In this document: positions 33,612 through 43,446 of the stretch, piece after piece
Numbering within the stretch: the stretch's first letter is position 1
Layout: every line of letters begins with the position of its first letter
NCBI GenBank assembly: GCA_001423545.1
Contig: LMOK01000003.1
Coordinates: 558,001 to 622,000, forward strand
Length of the DNA: 64,000 nt
From: Orlajensenia sp001423545
GTDB taxonomy: Bacteria > Actinomycetota > Actinomycetes > Actinomycetales > Microbacteriaceae
Direction: 5' to 3'
Translations under genes and position numbers: made by a program
Notes under the pieces: model-generated
What the model was told of the DNA's origin: nothing
What the model saw: the letters and a program-made list of their open reading frames with translations, nothing else
Database searches by the model: none

Positions 33612-34371
33612 CGACACCCTCGCACTGCTCGCCCTCGGCGACGTCGGGCCCGACGCCGCGCAGCGCTCCCACCTCGCCACCTGCGACCGCTGTTCGAGGG
33701 AACTCGACGATCTCCGCCGCACGGTGAGCATCGGCCGCTCGTCGCGCGACGTCGAACTGCTGGCGCCTCCGCCGCGGGTGTGGGAGAGCATCAGCGCGGA
33801 ACTCGGCCTCGGCCTGTCGAGTCCGGCAGCGGCTCGGGACGGGGCTGCGGACCCCGCTCCGGATGCCGCTGCGGACCCGGCTCCGGCATACGCGATCCCG
33901 GCTCCGGCATCCCTCGCCGACCGTCGCTCCCGATCGACCGGCTTCGCCCGCTGGTGGCCCGTCGCGGCAGCCGCGCTCGTGGTCGGCATCCTGGCCGGCG
34001 TGGCCGGTGCGATCCTCTGGCCGATGCCCTCGGCCGACGTCATCGCGGAGGCGGCGCTCGATCCTCTTCCCACCTGGGACGCCTCAGGCACCGCGCGCCT
34101 CGAACAGAGCGGCTCCGGAAGTGTTCGCGACCTCGTCGTCGACCTCGATGCGCCGTCGGGCACCGATCTGCGCGAGGTCTGGCTCATCGACCCCGCGACC
34201 AATGGGCTCGTCAGCCTCGGCCAGCTCGCCGGAGCGAGCGGTCGCTTCACGGTCCCGACCGGCATCGACCTGACGCAGTTCTCCGTCGTCGATGTCTCCG
34301 ACGAGCCCGCCGACGGCAACCCGGCGCACTCGGGCGACTCCATCGTGCGGGGCGAGCTGCGCCTGCTCTGA
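33598..34371 (+). CDS. rskA: Anti-sigma-K factor RskA
   Basis: This 257-residue protein has an N-terminal zinc-binding anti-sigma domain (HLATCDRCSRELDDL, residues 20-34), a Pro/Ala-rich linker, one membrane helix (about 116-140, VAAAALVVGILAGVAGAILW) and an extracytoplasmic RskA domain with VWLIDPATNGLVSLGQL and PTGIDLTQFSVVDVSDEP. I choose GTG 33598, 9 nt after GGAGG; ATG 33592 is too close to it. It would hold SigK at the membrane and release it after regulated proteolysis. Confidence 0.83.
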   Translation: MHLDDDTLALLALGDVGPDAAQRSHLATCDRCSRELDDLRRTVSIGRSSRDVELLAPPPRVWESISAELGLGLSSPAAARDGAADPAPDAAADPAPAYAIPAPASLADRRSRSTGFARWWPVAAAALVVGILAGVAGAILWPMPSADVIAEAALDPLPTWDASGTARLEQSGSGSVRDLVVDLDAPSGTDLREVWLIDPATNGLVSLGQLAGASGRFTVPTGIDLTQFSVVDVSDEPADGNPAHSGDSIVRGELRLL

Positions 34372-34415
34372 CGGTGACGGCGCCGGCGCGACTGAGCCGG
34401 CACCGCCACGCGGCC

Positions 34416-34793
34416 TCAGGCGTCGCGCATCTCGTCTTCACCCAGATGCAGTCCGAGCGCCTGCTCGATCACGGCGCGTTCCTCCGGGGCGAACCCGCCG
34501 AGCAGGCCGCTCGCTGCACGCACGACGGCCTCGCCCTCGCGCCGCGCGCGTTCACGCCCGGCACTGGTGAGGAAGAGGTCGACGATCTCGCTGCCGCGGC
34601 CGGTGATGCGGCACAGCACGAGTCCGCCGCGCACCAGCTCGCGCACCAGGGTCATGGCGGCATCCGGTGCCGAATCGAGCAGGTGAGCGAGCTCGCCCAC
34701 CGAGACCGACCCGTGGCGGGCGGTGTACTGCAGCGCGAGCATCAGCTCGAGCCTGTCATCCACCTTTGCGCGCATCGCCTCTGAAGCACTCAC
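34416..34793 (-). CDS. Winged-helix (MarR-like) regulator
   Basis: This 125-residue protein is predicted all-helical with a wing: LMLALQYTARHGSVSVGELAHLLDSAPDAAMTLVRELVRGG (split over residues 17-58) is a MarR-type HTH and recognition helix, and ITGRGSEIVDLFLTSAGRERARR is the wing and following helix. The start is GTG 34793, because AGAGG lies 6 nt upstream; ATG 34775 has poor spacing. The target is unknown; it is convergent with rskA and divergent from the AI-2E transporter gene. Confidence 0.75.
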   Translation of the reverse strand: MSASEAMRAKVDDRLELMLALQYTARHGSVSVGELAHLLDSAPDAAMTLVRELVRGGLVLCRITGRGSEIVDLFLTSAGRERARREGEAVVRAASGLLGGFAPEERAVIEQALGLHLGEDEMRDA

Positions 34794-34975
34794 ACCGAGC
34801 CTCTCGTCCGCCCAACGGGGAGGATTCACTCCCTCTGAACTCCACTTCTGCCCTGCACGTCCGATCGGATGCAGTCGCGCCACCGCATTTTCGTTCGTCG
34901 GTGACGCTCCACTCAGACTCGACGCTCCGTGTCCAGCCCCGAGGCAGCGGCGGTCGCGACGGGTACCGTTGGCCC

Positions 34976-36307
34976 ATGAGCGACAACCAGCCCGTCTCCG
35001 TGCCCGACCCCGGTGCGCCGACCCCCGCGACGACACCGGCAACCCGGCCCGGGCCAGACCTGGTGGCACCGGATGCCGCCGCAGCACCCGTCGCCGCAGC
35101 GCCGGTCGCCTCGGCGCACCGCCGCCGTCCGCACCCCACGCTGCGCTCCCTCCTCACCGACGGGCTCGGCGAGGTCGGCATCCGGAGCGGGCAGATCCTG
35201 CTGGCCCTGACACTCATCGCCGTGTTCGTGTGGGGGCTCGTGCAGCTGAAGCTCGTGGTCATCCCCGTGCTCGTCGCGCTGATCCTGGCTGCGGCCCTCT
35301 CCCCCGTCATCGGCTGGATGCGGCGCCGTGGCCTGCCCGCCATCGTCGCCACCTGGATCGCCCTCATCGGCGGCATCGTCATCTTCGGCGGCATCATCAC
35401 GCTCATCGTGTTCGCCGTCCGAGGCCAGTGGGAGGAGCTCTCGAAGTCGGCCACCCAGGGCATCGACGCCGTCGGCGACTTCCTGCAGGGCGGGTCGCTG
35501 CCCATCGACCAGGACCAGCTCGACAGCCTCAAGAAGACAGTCACCGACTTCTTCACGAGCAGTCAGTTCGGAAGCGGCGCGATCGCCGGCGTCTCGGTCG
35601 CCGCCGAGCTCGTCACCGGCGCCCTGCTCGCCGTGGTCGTGCTGTTCTTCTTCCTCAAGGACGGCGACCGCATCTGGGCGTTCTTCCTGCGACCCTTCAG
35701 CGGTCGCAGCCTCGAGCGTGGCCAGCGCATCGGCGCCACCTCGGTCAGGACCCTCGGCGGCTACGTGCGCGGAACGGCCATCATCGCCTTCGTCGACGCC
35801 GCCGGCGTCGGCATCGGCCTCGCCATCCTCGGGGTGCCCCTCGCCCTCCCGCTCGCCGTCATCGTCTTCATCGGCGCGTTCATCCCGATCGTCGGTGCGA
35901 CGGTCGCCGGAATCCTGGCCGCCCTCGTCGCCCTCGTCGCGAACGGGCCCGTCGTCGCGCTGATCGTCGTGGGAATCGTCATCGCCGTCAACCAGATCGA
36001 GGGCAACTTCCTCCAGCCGGTGGTGCAGGCGCGTTCGCTCAAGCTGCATCCGCTGGTCATCCTGGTGGCCCTGACGGCCGGAACCATCCTCGGCGGCATC
36101 GTCGGCGCCGTGCTCTCGGTTCCGATCGCGGCCGTGGCCTGGGCCATCGTCAAGGCCTGGAACCCCGACGACGAGCCCGCTCCCCCGTTCGCAGAGCCCT
36201 CGCCGGCAGAGAAGGCCGAACAGGCCGCGAACGACGCGAAGAAGAAGACCGAGCGCGCCGCCAAGACGAAGAAGGTCGAGAAGACCTCCATGATGGAAGC
36301 GAGCTGA
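34976..36307 (+). CDS. AI-2E family (PerM-like) membrane transporter
   Basis: This 443-residue protein has a cytoplasmic Pro/Ala-rich N terminus (1-60), about eight membrane helices, and a charged Lys/Glu/Ala-rich C-terminal tail (about 400-443). The long soluble loop at about 135-205 and motifs FFLKDGDRIW, VNQIEGNFLQPVVQARSLKLHPLVILVAL and GILGA-like GAVLSVPIAA are typical of AI-2E/UPF0118 exporters. Substrate is not predictable; some members act as Na+(Li+)/H+ antiporters or exporters of small molecules. Confidence 0.88.
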   Translation: MSDNQPVSVPDPGAPTPATTPATRPGPDLVAPDAAAAPVAAAPVASAHRRRPHPTLRSLLTDGLGEVGIRSGQILLALTLIAVFVWGLVQLKLVVIPVLVALILAAALSPVIGWMRRRGLPAIVATWIALIGGIVIFGGIITLIVFAVRGQWEELSKSATQGIDAVGDFLQGGSLPIDQDQLDSLKKTVTDFFTSSQFGSGAIAGVSVAAELVTGALLAVVVLFFFLKDGDRIWAFFLRPFSGRSLERGQRIGATSVRTLGGYVRGTAIIAFVDAAGVGIGLAILGVPLALPLAVIVFIGAFIPIVGATVAGILAALVALVANGPVVALIVVGIVIAVNQIEGNFLQPVVQARSLKLHPLVILVALTAGTILGGIVGAVLSVPIAAVAWAIVKAWNPDDEPAPPFAEPSPAEKAEQAANDAKKKTERAAKTKKVEKTSMMEAS

Positions 36308-36314
36308 GCGCACG

Positions 36315-36737
36315 ATGAGCGAGGTCGGAGACTTCATCGCGGCCGTTCCCTCCGCCCGGAGGCGAGCCGATGCCGAGACCCTGCTCGGCCTCTACACGAG
36401 GGTCACCGGGGAGACTGCAGTGCTCTCGGGGACCATCATCGGGTTCGGCAACTACCACTACAGGTACGACAGCGGCCGCGAAGGCGATGTCGCCGCCGCG
36501 GGTTTCGCGCCGCGCAAGGCCGCCATGTCGATCTACCTCACCGACGGCATCGGCCGGTACACCGAGCAGTTGGCGCGACTCGGACCCCACACCTCGGGCG
36601 TCGGATGCCTCTACATCCGCGACCTCTCGGCCATCGACATCGGCGTGCTCGAGCAGATCATCACCGAGTCGTACACGACGCTCACGCGCGACACGTACAA
36701 GCTCCGCGCGCGTGACGGGCAGCCGGCGCCCGAGTGA
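36315..36737 (+). CDS. DUF1801 domain protein
   Basis: This 140-residue protein has the second DUF1801 pattern: RRADAETLLGLYTRVTGE at the N terminus, IIGFGNYHYRYDSGREGD mid-protein, and FAPRKAAMSIYLTDGI. It begins 8 nt after the AI-2E transporter stop and is likely co-transcribed. Function unknown. Confidence 0.85.
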   Translation: MSEVGDFIAAVPSARRRADAETLLGLYTRVTGETAVLSGTIIGFGNYHYRYDSGREGDVAAAGFAPRKAAMSIYLTDGIGRYTEQLARLGPHTSGVGCLYIRDLSAIDIGVLEQIITESYTTLTRDTYKLRARDGQPAPE

Positions 36738-36760
36738 TCCGGCGCCGGGCGACTGACTCC

Positions 36761-36799
36761 GCTCGCTGAGGGCCGAGCGAAGCGACCACCCGAAGCGCC
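36761..36799 (+). repeat. Family A repeat copy
   Basis: GCTCGCTGAGG at the left and GAAGCGCC at the right; it sits between a DUF1801 gene (+) and tRNA-Met (-), that is, between converging transcripts. Confidence 0.75.
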
Positions 36800-36852
36800 G
36801 ACCGAGCGGCATCCGCAGAGAGGATCGGGCTCGTCCAACGAGCCACTTGTTG

Positions 36853-36926
36853 TAGCGGGAGCGGGACTTGAACCCGCGACACCACGATTATGAGCCGTGT
36901 GCTCTAACCACCTGAGCTACCCCGCC
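36853..36926 (-). tRNA. tRNA-Met (anticodon CAT)
   Basis: Read on the minus strand, GGCGGGG (acceptor), TA, GCTC...GAGC (D arm), loop with CAT anticodon in GCTCATAATC, and GCGGG-TTCAAGT-CCCGC (T arm) fold as a standard cloverleaf. CCA is not encoded. Likely the elongator tRNA-Met; tRNA-Ile(CAT) with lysidine is the alternative. Confidence 0.93.
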
Positions 36927-36962
36927 GCGGACCTTCGACGCACACTTCACATCGAGAGTCTG

Positions 36963-37034
<72 letters not shown>

Positions 37035-37132
37035 CAAAGTGTGGGGCGCTCGGGAGCGCGCCACGTTTTTGGCACCAGTAGAGAATAGCATCCGCAGAGC
37101 GCCTCTCTGACCGCGGGGCACCCTGCGGAGGG

Positions 37133-39100
37133 CTACGCCTCCGACGCCGCCGCAGTCACCCCCGGGAGCACCCACGCCGAGAACGACGGGCCGCTCCCCT
37201 GCAGGCTGATGCCGTCGACGGATGCCGCCAGCCGGCCGTCGCCGAACGCCGGCGTTGCGGCATCCGCCCCCGCAAGCGCCGTCGAGGGCAGGGCGACGTC
37301 GTAGTCGGATCGCGCAGCGACGCAGAGCACGGTCTCCGCCGCGGACTCCCGCGCGTAGACGAGCACGTCCTCGCCCACGTGGAGCCAGCGCATGCTGCCC
37401 GTCGAGAGGGCGGGGTGCGCGCGTCGCAGGCCGATGAGCGACGCGTACAGATCGATGCGCGACGCCACCACGGCGTCGCCCGTCGTGCTCCACGGCATCG
37501 GCGTGCGCGATGCCTCGCCGTCTTCCCCGGTGAGTCCGAACTCGTCGCCCGCGAAGACGACGGGGATGCCGGGCAGCGTCACCGAGAGGCCGAGCGCCAC
37601 CGGTGTCACGCCGGGCCGTGCCGAGGTGGCGAAGCGCGGGGTGTCGTGGGTGTCGAGAGCGTTCATGGCTCCGAGCCGAGTGCGCCACGGGAAGCCGGCC
37701 GCGAACTGCGTGTGGGCCTCGACGAACTGCTGCCCGGTGAAGTCGGGCACCATGCCGAGGGCGAAGCCCAGGCCGCCGAAGGCCGTGCTGCCCGGAACCA
37801 GCAGCCACGACCACAGCGGACGCGTGAAGTTCGCGTAGGTCATGGCGCCGTGCCACGCGTCGCCCTGGAAGTCGCCGGCGGCGTCGTTGGTCGACTCCCC
37901 GAGCAGGATGGTGTCGGGGTTCACCTCGGTCATCGTGCGGCGGATGATGCGGCGCACCTCGGCGTTGTGGTCCTCGTCGAGGTACCGGCCCGTCATGTTC
38001 GCGACGTCGATGCGCCAGCCGTCGAGGTTGAACGGAGGCTGCAGCCAGCGCGCGACGACGGACTCCTCGCCCTCGATGAATCGGCGGCGCAGCACCTCGG
38101 AGTTCCAGTTGAACTTCGGCAGGCTGGGCACTCCCAGCCACGAGACGTACGACCGTCGAGGTGCCGCGGCGGGGGCGGCATCCGTCACCGCGTAGCTGGC
38201 ATCGACGGCATCGGCCGCCGACGCCGACTCGTCGGGGGCGAGGTCGGCCTGCACGCTGTCGAGCCAGTAGTAGAACGCCGCCTCATCGGAATCGGCGTCG
38301 GCGAGGGCCGAGGCGAACCATTCGTGACCGTCGCCGGAGTGGTTCGACGTGAGATCGCCGATCACCCGGATGCCGCGTGCGTGCGCGGCCTCCACCAGGC
38401 GCACCAGCGCCTCATCTCCGCCGAGCAGGTCATCGACCTCGGCGAAGCTGGAGGCGTCGTAGCGGTGGTTCGAGCGCCCGGGGAAGACCGGGGTCAGGTA
38501 GAGCAGGTTCACGCCGAGGCCCACGAGGTGGTCGAGCTTGCTGCGGACGCCGTCGAGGTCGCCGCCGTAGAACTGCTTCGAGCGCCCCGGCGGCCTGGTG
38601 TCGACAGGGTCGCCCCACGCTGCGGCGATGGCCCAGTCCGGCGTCTCGCGCGAGTCTGCGGCATCCGACCGCGCGAAGCGATCGGGGAACACCTGGTAGA
38701 GCACGCTCTCTGCGGCCCAGTCGGGAGCATCCGCGCCCGCCACGATGCGGAAGTCCTCGCTGTCGAGGGTCTCGACCCGTGAGAGACCGCGGGCGTTGAG
38801 CCAGTGCTGGCGGCCGTCGCCCGTGACGATCAGCCAGCGGTAGTGGTGCACGGGGTTCTCGACCTCGACGGTGGCCTGCCACCAGTCCCAGCCGTCGGCA
38901 CTCGCCACCAGGGCGGCCTCGGCGAATCGCGGCTCGCGGTTGGGGTTCGACCTCACGTGCACGCTCGCGACGGCCCCGAAGGTGTGGGGAACGCGCATCC
39001 GCATGACCAGATCCTGTCCGAGCGACGGATGCTGCTCCTCTATATACAGCGGAGAACCGTCGTGGTGCGGCAGGTGGGTGAGAGGCACGGCGTCATCCAT
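37133..39100 (-). CDS. GH13 glycosidase, maltogenic amylase/neopullulanase-like
   Basis: This 655-residue protein has an N-terminal CBM34-like beta domain (about 1-125), then a GH13 barrel: nucleophile in DGWRIDVANM, acid in ILLGESTNDA and third acid in ALDTHDTPRF, with a C-terminal beta domain. This is the neopullulanase/cyclomaltodextrinase group, which hydrolyses cyclodextrins, pullulan or maltodextrins. No signal peptide, so it is cytoplasmic. An Asp/Ala-rich insert (about 290-325) is unusual. It lies downstream of malG on the same strand, with a hairpin between. Confidence 0.86.
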   Translation of the reverse strand: MDDAVPLTHLPHHDGSPLYIEEQHPSLGQDLVMRMRVPHTFGAVASVHVRSNPNREPRFAEAALVASADGWDWWQATVEVENPVHHYRWLIVTGDGRQHWLNARGLSRVETLDSEDFRIVAGADAPDWAAESVLYQVFPDRFARSDAADSRETPDWAIAAAWGDPVDTRPPGRSKQFYGGDLDGVRSKLDHLVGLGVNLLYLTPVFPGRSNHRYDASSFAEVDDLLGGDEALVRLVEAAHARGIRVIGDLTSNHSGDGHEWFASALADADSDEAAFYYWLDSVQADLAPDESASAADAVDASYAVTDAAPAAAPRRSYVSWLGVPSLPKFNWNSEVLRRRFIEGEESVVARWLQPPFNLDGWRIDVANMTGRYLDEDHNAEVRRIIRRTMTEVNPDTILLGESTNDAAGDFQGDAWHGAMTYANFTRPLWSWLLVPGSTAFGGLGFALGMVPDFTGQQFVEAHTQFAAGFPWRTRLGAMNALDTHDTPRFATSARPGVTPVALGLSVTLPGIPVVFAGDEFGLTGEDGEASRTPMPWSTTGDAVVASRIDLYASLIGLRRAHPALSTGSMRWLHVGEDVLVYARESAAETVLCVAARSDYDVALPSTALAGADAATPAFGDGRLAASVDGISLQGSGPSFSAWVLPGVTAAASEA

Positions 39101-39170
39101 TCGTCGACGGTATCGCCCGGATGTTACGGGCAGGTGTGCAGAGGGGCAGGGTGCAGGGTGCAGGGGCTGT

Positions 39171-39229
39171 ATGCAGGATCAGGCTCGACCTGGCCGCATA
39201 TCGCGCCCGTGTCGAGCCTGGTCCTGCAT
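39171..39229. terminator. 19-bp imperfect hairpin between malG and the GH13 gene
   Basis: ATGCAGGATCAGGCTCGAC (39171-39189) pairs with 39211-39229 at 18 of 19 positions, the remaining position being a T-G pair, with a 21-nt loop. The outer arm resembles the family C repeat core (GCAGGATSAG). It may limit read-through from the mal operon. Confidence 0.6.
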
Positions 39230-39248
39230 TCGTGGGCTGGGGTGAGCC

Positions 39249-40234
39249 CTACTTGACGGCTCCGGCGGTGAGGCCACCCACGATGTAGCGCTGCAGCAGC
39301 AGGAACAGCACCACGACGGGAACGGCGGCCATGATCGCGCCGGCCGAGAAGGCGCTCCAGTCCGCGTAGCGCGGGTTGGAGACCAGCTTCACGAGCCCGA
39401 CGGCCAGCGTCTGCTTGTCGGGGTCGATGAGCACCACGCTCGCGATCACGTAGTCGCCGAAGGTGGCGATGAACGACAACAGCGCGACCACCGCGAGGAT
39501 CGGCGCGACCAACCGCAGGATGATCGTGAAGAAGATGCGCGCGTGGCCGGCTCCGTCGATCTTCGCCGCCTCGTCGATCGAGGCGGGGATGGTGTTGAAG
39601 AACCCGTACATGAGGAAGGTGTTCACGCCGAGCGCGCCGCCCAGGTAGACCATGATGAGGCCGATGTGGGTGTTGAGCCCGATCGCCGGGAAGAGGTCGC
39701 CGATCGCGTTCAGCAGCAGGAAGATCGCGACGACGGCGAGCATCTGCGGGAACATCTGCACCACGACGATGGTCACGAGCCCGAAGCGACGGCCGGTGAA
39801 CCGCATCCGCGAGAACGAGTAGGCGGCGAGGGCTCCGAGGAACACCGTCGCGATGGCGGTGATGCTCGCGATGATGATGGTGTTCCAGTACCAGGGCAGG
39901 TACGGGACCTGCGGGTCGGTGAGGATGCGCGCGTAGCTGTCGAGCCCGAACTTCGAGAACAGGGCGTTCGAGCCGGTGAGCGTGCCCTTCGGGTTGAGCG
40001 AGGCTGACAGCACGAAGACGAGCGGGAACAGCGCGAAGATGCTCACGATCACGCCGACGAGGTGGCGCCAGCCCGTGGCGCCGAACCAGCGGCCGAAGTT
40101 GAACGGGCGGCGCCTGTCGACCGGGCCGCGCAGATGTGGCTGGTGCGTCGGGTTCTGGGCCGCGGCATCGGCCTCGAGGATCAGGGCCTCCGTGAGGCCC
40201 ACGTTGGTGCCGGGCACCGGCTTCTGCGCGTTCA

Positions 40235-40235
<1 letters not shown>
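39249..40235 (-). CDS. malG: Maltose/maltodextrin ABC transporter permease MalG
   Basis: This 328-residue protein has an unusual N-terminal cytoplasmic extension (about 1-45), then six membrane helices of the BPD_transp_1 fold. The EAA loop is DEAAKIDGAGHARIFFTIILRLVAPILA near residue 215. It overlaps malF by 1 nt (TGATG). It forms the translocation pore with MalF. No cognate ATPase gene is in the operon. Confidence 0.9.
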
Positions 40236-41854
<1,619 letters not shown>

Positions 41855-41978
41855 GTACATCCTCGTTCTCGTCGCCCGGGGTTCGCATCGTCGGCTCTAC
41901 GCCTCGTCAACGTCGCCCGACGAACACCGAAACCCGGTGCGGATGCCGTCGGCATCCGCACCGGGTCGATGGGTCGTG

Positions 41979-43214
41979 TTACTTGATGGCGGCCTGCACG
42001 TCGCTGGCCAGCTTCTGCCAGGTCGTGACGGGGTCTGCGCCGTTGATGATCGCAGCCTCGGCGATGCCCCAGTACTGCCAGACCGAACCCATGGCCGGGA
42101 TGGCCGGCATAGGAACGGCGTCAGCGCCGACGGTCTCGAAGCCCTTGATGATCGGGTCCTCGGATGCAGTCTCGGCTGCGGCCGTGAGGGCGGGCAGCAC
42201 ATTGCCGGCCTTGAACAGCTCGAGCTGCACGGCCTCGGTGCCGATGTAGTTGACGAGGAAGTCGGTCGCGGCGACCTTGTTCTTCGACTCGGCGCTCATG
42301 AAGAAGCCCTTCACACCGGCGAACGGCTGTGCGGCCTGATCGGTGGGGCTCGGGATCGGGTCGATGGCGACGTTGATGCCGGCATCCGTCGCCGCGCCCA
42401 CGTTCCACGGGCCGGTCAGCCAGAAGGCGGCCGTTCCGTCGAGGAAGGCCTGCTTGGCGATGTCACCGTCGATGTCGGTGTTGAAGGCGCCGGTGCCGTT
42501 CTTGCCCTGGCTGCCGAGCCACGTGGCGAACTCCTCGCCGCCGGCGTTGCCGAGCTGGAGGTCGGTGGGGTCGTAGCCCTCGGCTCCGGAGCCGAAGACG
42601 GGTGCACCGAACGCGGTCTGGAACGGGTAGAGGTGGTACGGGTCGCCCTCGGCGCCCTGCTGCACGACGAACGGCTGGGTGAGGCCGGCGGCCTTGCCCT
42701 TGGCGATCATGTCGTCGAAGCTCGTGGCCGGCTCGGCGACGAGGTCGGCGTTGCGCAGCATCGCGATGTTCTCGACGGCGTAGGGCAGGAGGTAGGTCGT
42801 GCCCTCGTAGGTCGAGGCGTCGACGGCGACGGGGAGGTAGTCGCCTGCGGCATCGCCGAGCTCGAGCGGAGCGACGACACCGTTGGTCGAGAGCTCACCG
42901 AGCCAGTCGTGGGCGCCCATGACGATGTCGGGGCCCTTGCCGGTCGGAACCTGCTGGATGAAGTCGTCCTTGATGGTCGACGTGTCCTTACCGACGAGCT
43001 TCACGTCGATGCCGGTCTTCTCGCTGTAGTCAGCGGCTGCACCCTTCAGCGCGTCAACGCGCTCGGAGTCCACCCACACGGTCAGGGAGCTGGTGCTGCC
43101 ACTGGCCTTCGTGTCGTCGGAACCGCCGGTGCTGGCCGAGCAACCCGACAGAACCACGGCGGCCGTGAGCGCTACGGCTCCGAGCCCCACAAGACCCTTC
43201 TTCTTCACCATCAT
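41979..43214 (-). CDS. malE: Maltose/maltodextrin-binding lipoprotein MalE
   Basis: This 411-residue SBP_bac_8-type binding protein has lipobox LSGC (Cys25). MalE-like motifs include LTVWVDSERVDALKGAAADY near residue 44, GKGPDIVMGAHDWLGEL near 92, LPYAVENIAML, AAFWLTGPWNV and VKGFFMSAESKNK. It is the first gene of malEFG, transcribed from the operator-controlled promoter at 43322-43350. Confidence 0.9.
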   Translation of the reverse strand: MMVKKKGLVGLGAVALTAAVVLSGCSASTGGSDDTKASGSTSSLTVWVDSERVDALKGAAADYSEKTGIDVKLVGKDTSTIKDDFIQQVPTGKGPDIVMGAHDWLGELSTNGVVAPLELGDAAGDYLPVAVDASTYEGTTYLLPYAVENIAMLRNADLVAEPATSFDDMIAKGKAAGLTQPFVVQQGAEGDPYHLYPFQTAFGAPVFGSGAEGYDPTDLQLGNAGGEEFATWLGSQGKNGTGAFNTDIDGDIAKQAFLDGTAAFWLTGPWNVGAATDAGINVAIDPIPSPTDQAAQPFAGVKGFFMSAESKNKVAATDFLVNYIGTEAVQLELFKAGNVLPALTAAAETASEDPIIKGFETVGADAVPMPAIPAMGSVWQYWGIAEAAIINGADPVTTWQKLASDVQAAIK

Positions 43215-43306
43215 TGGTGTCGCCTCTCGTTATGAACGCTGATGTGGAGAGAAATCCTTCACCCGCGGGAGGCGCGAAAGGTCGTTCTCTCGACTTGCCT
43301 GCAGAA

Positions 43307-43322
43307 ATGCAAGCGATTACAT
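43307..43322. promoter_or_regulatory. LacI-type maltose operator at malE promoter
   Basis: ATGCAAGCGATTACAT equals the reverse complement of the operator at 43404-43419 with one mismatch. It starts right at the malE -10, so a bound repressor would block malEFG. Confidence 0.7.
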
Positions 43323-43350
43323 GTATACCCGCTCGGACGGGTAACGCCAA
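43322..43350 (-). promoter_or_regulatory. Probable malE promoter
   Basis: On the minus strand, TTGGCG (43350-43345) and TATACA (43327-43322) have 17-bp spacing. The operator overlaps the region just after -10. Confidence 0.6.
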
Positions 43351-43403
43351 ACTGCGCATGGGGAACCGATACGGGGTTGTGACCTCCGATACCTGCCCGA
43401 AAC

Positions 43404-43419
43404 ATGCAATCGCTTGCAT
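43404..43419. promoter_or_regulatory. LacI-type maltose operator at the alpha-glucosidase promoter
   Basis: ATGCAATCGCTTGCAT has perfect 6-bp arms (ATGCAA/TTGCAT) and overlaps the proposed -35 of the alpha-glucosidase gene. The second operator is 97 bp away. Confidence 0.72.
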
Positions 43420-43440
43420 TTCGCCGATTTCGCGTATGGT
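43414..43440 (+). promoter_or_regulatory. Probable leaderless promoter of the alpha-glucosidase gene
   Basis: TTGCAT (43414) and TATGGT (43435-43440) with 15-bp spacing. TATGGT ends 6 nt before ATG 43447, so transcription would start at the A of ATG. No ribosome-binding site is present, as expected for a leaderless mRNA. Confidence 0.55.
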
Positions 43441-43446
43441 GTCGCC

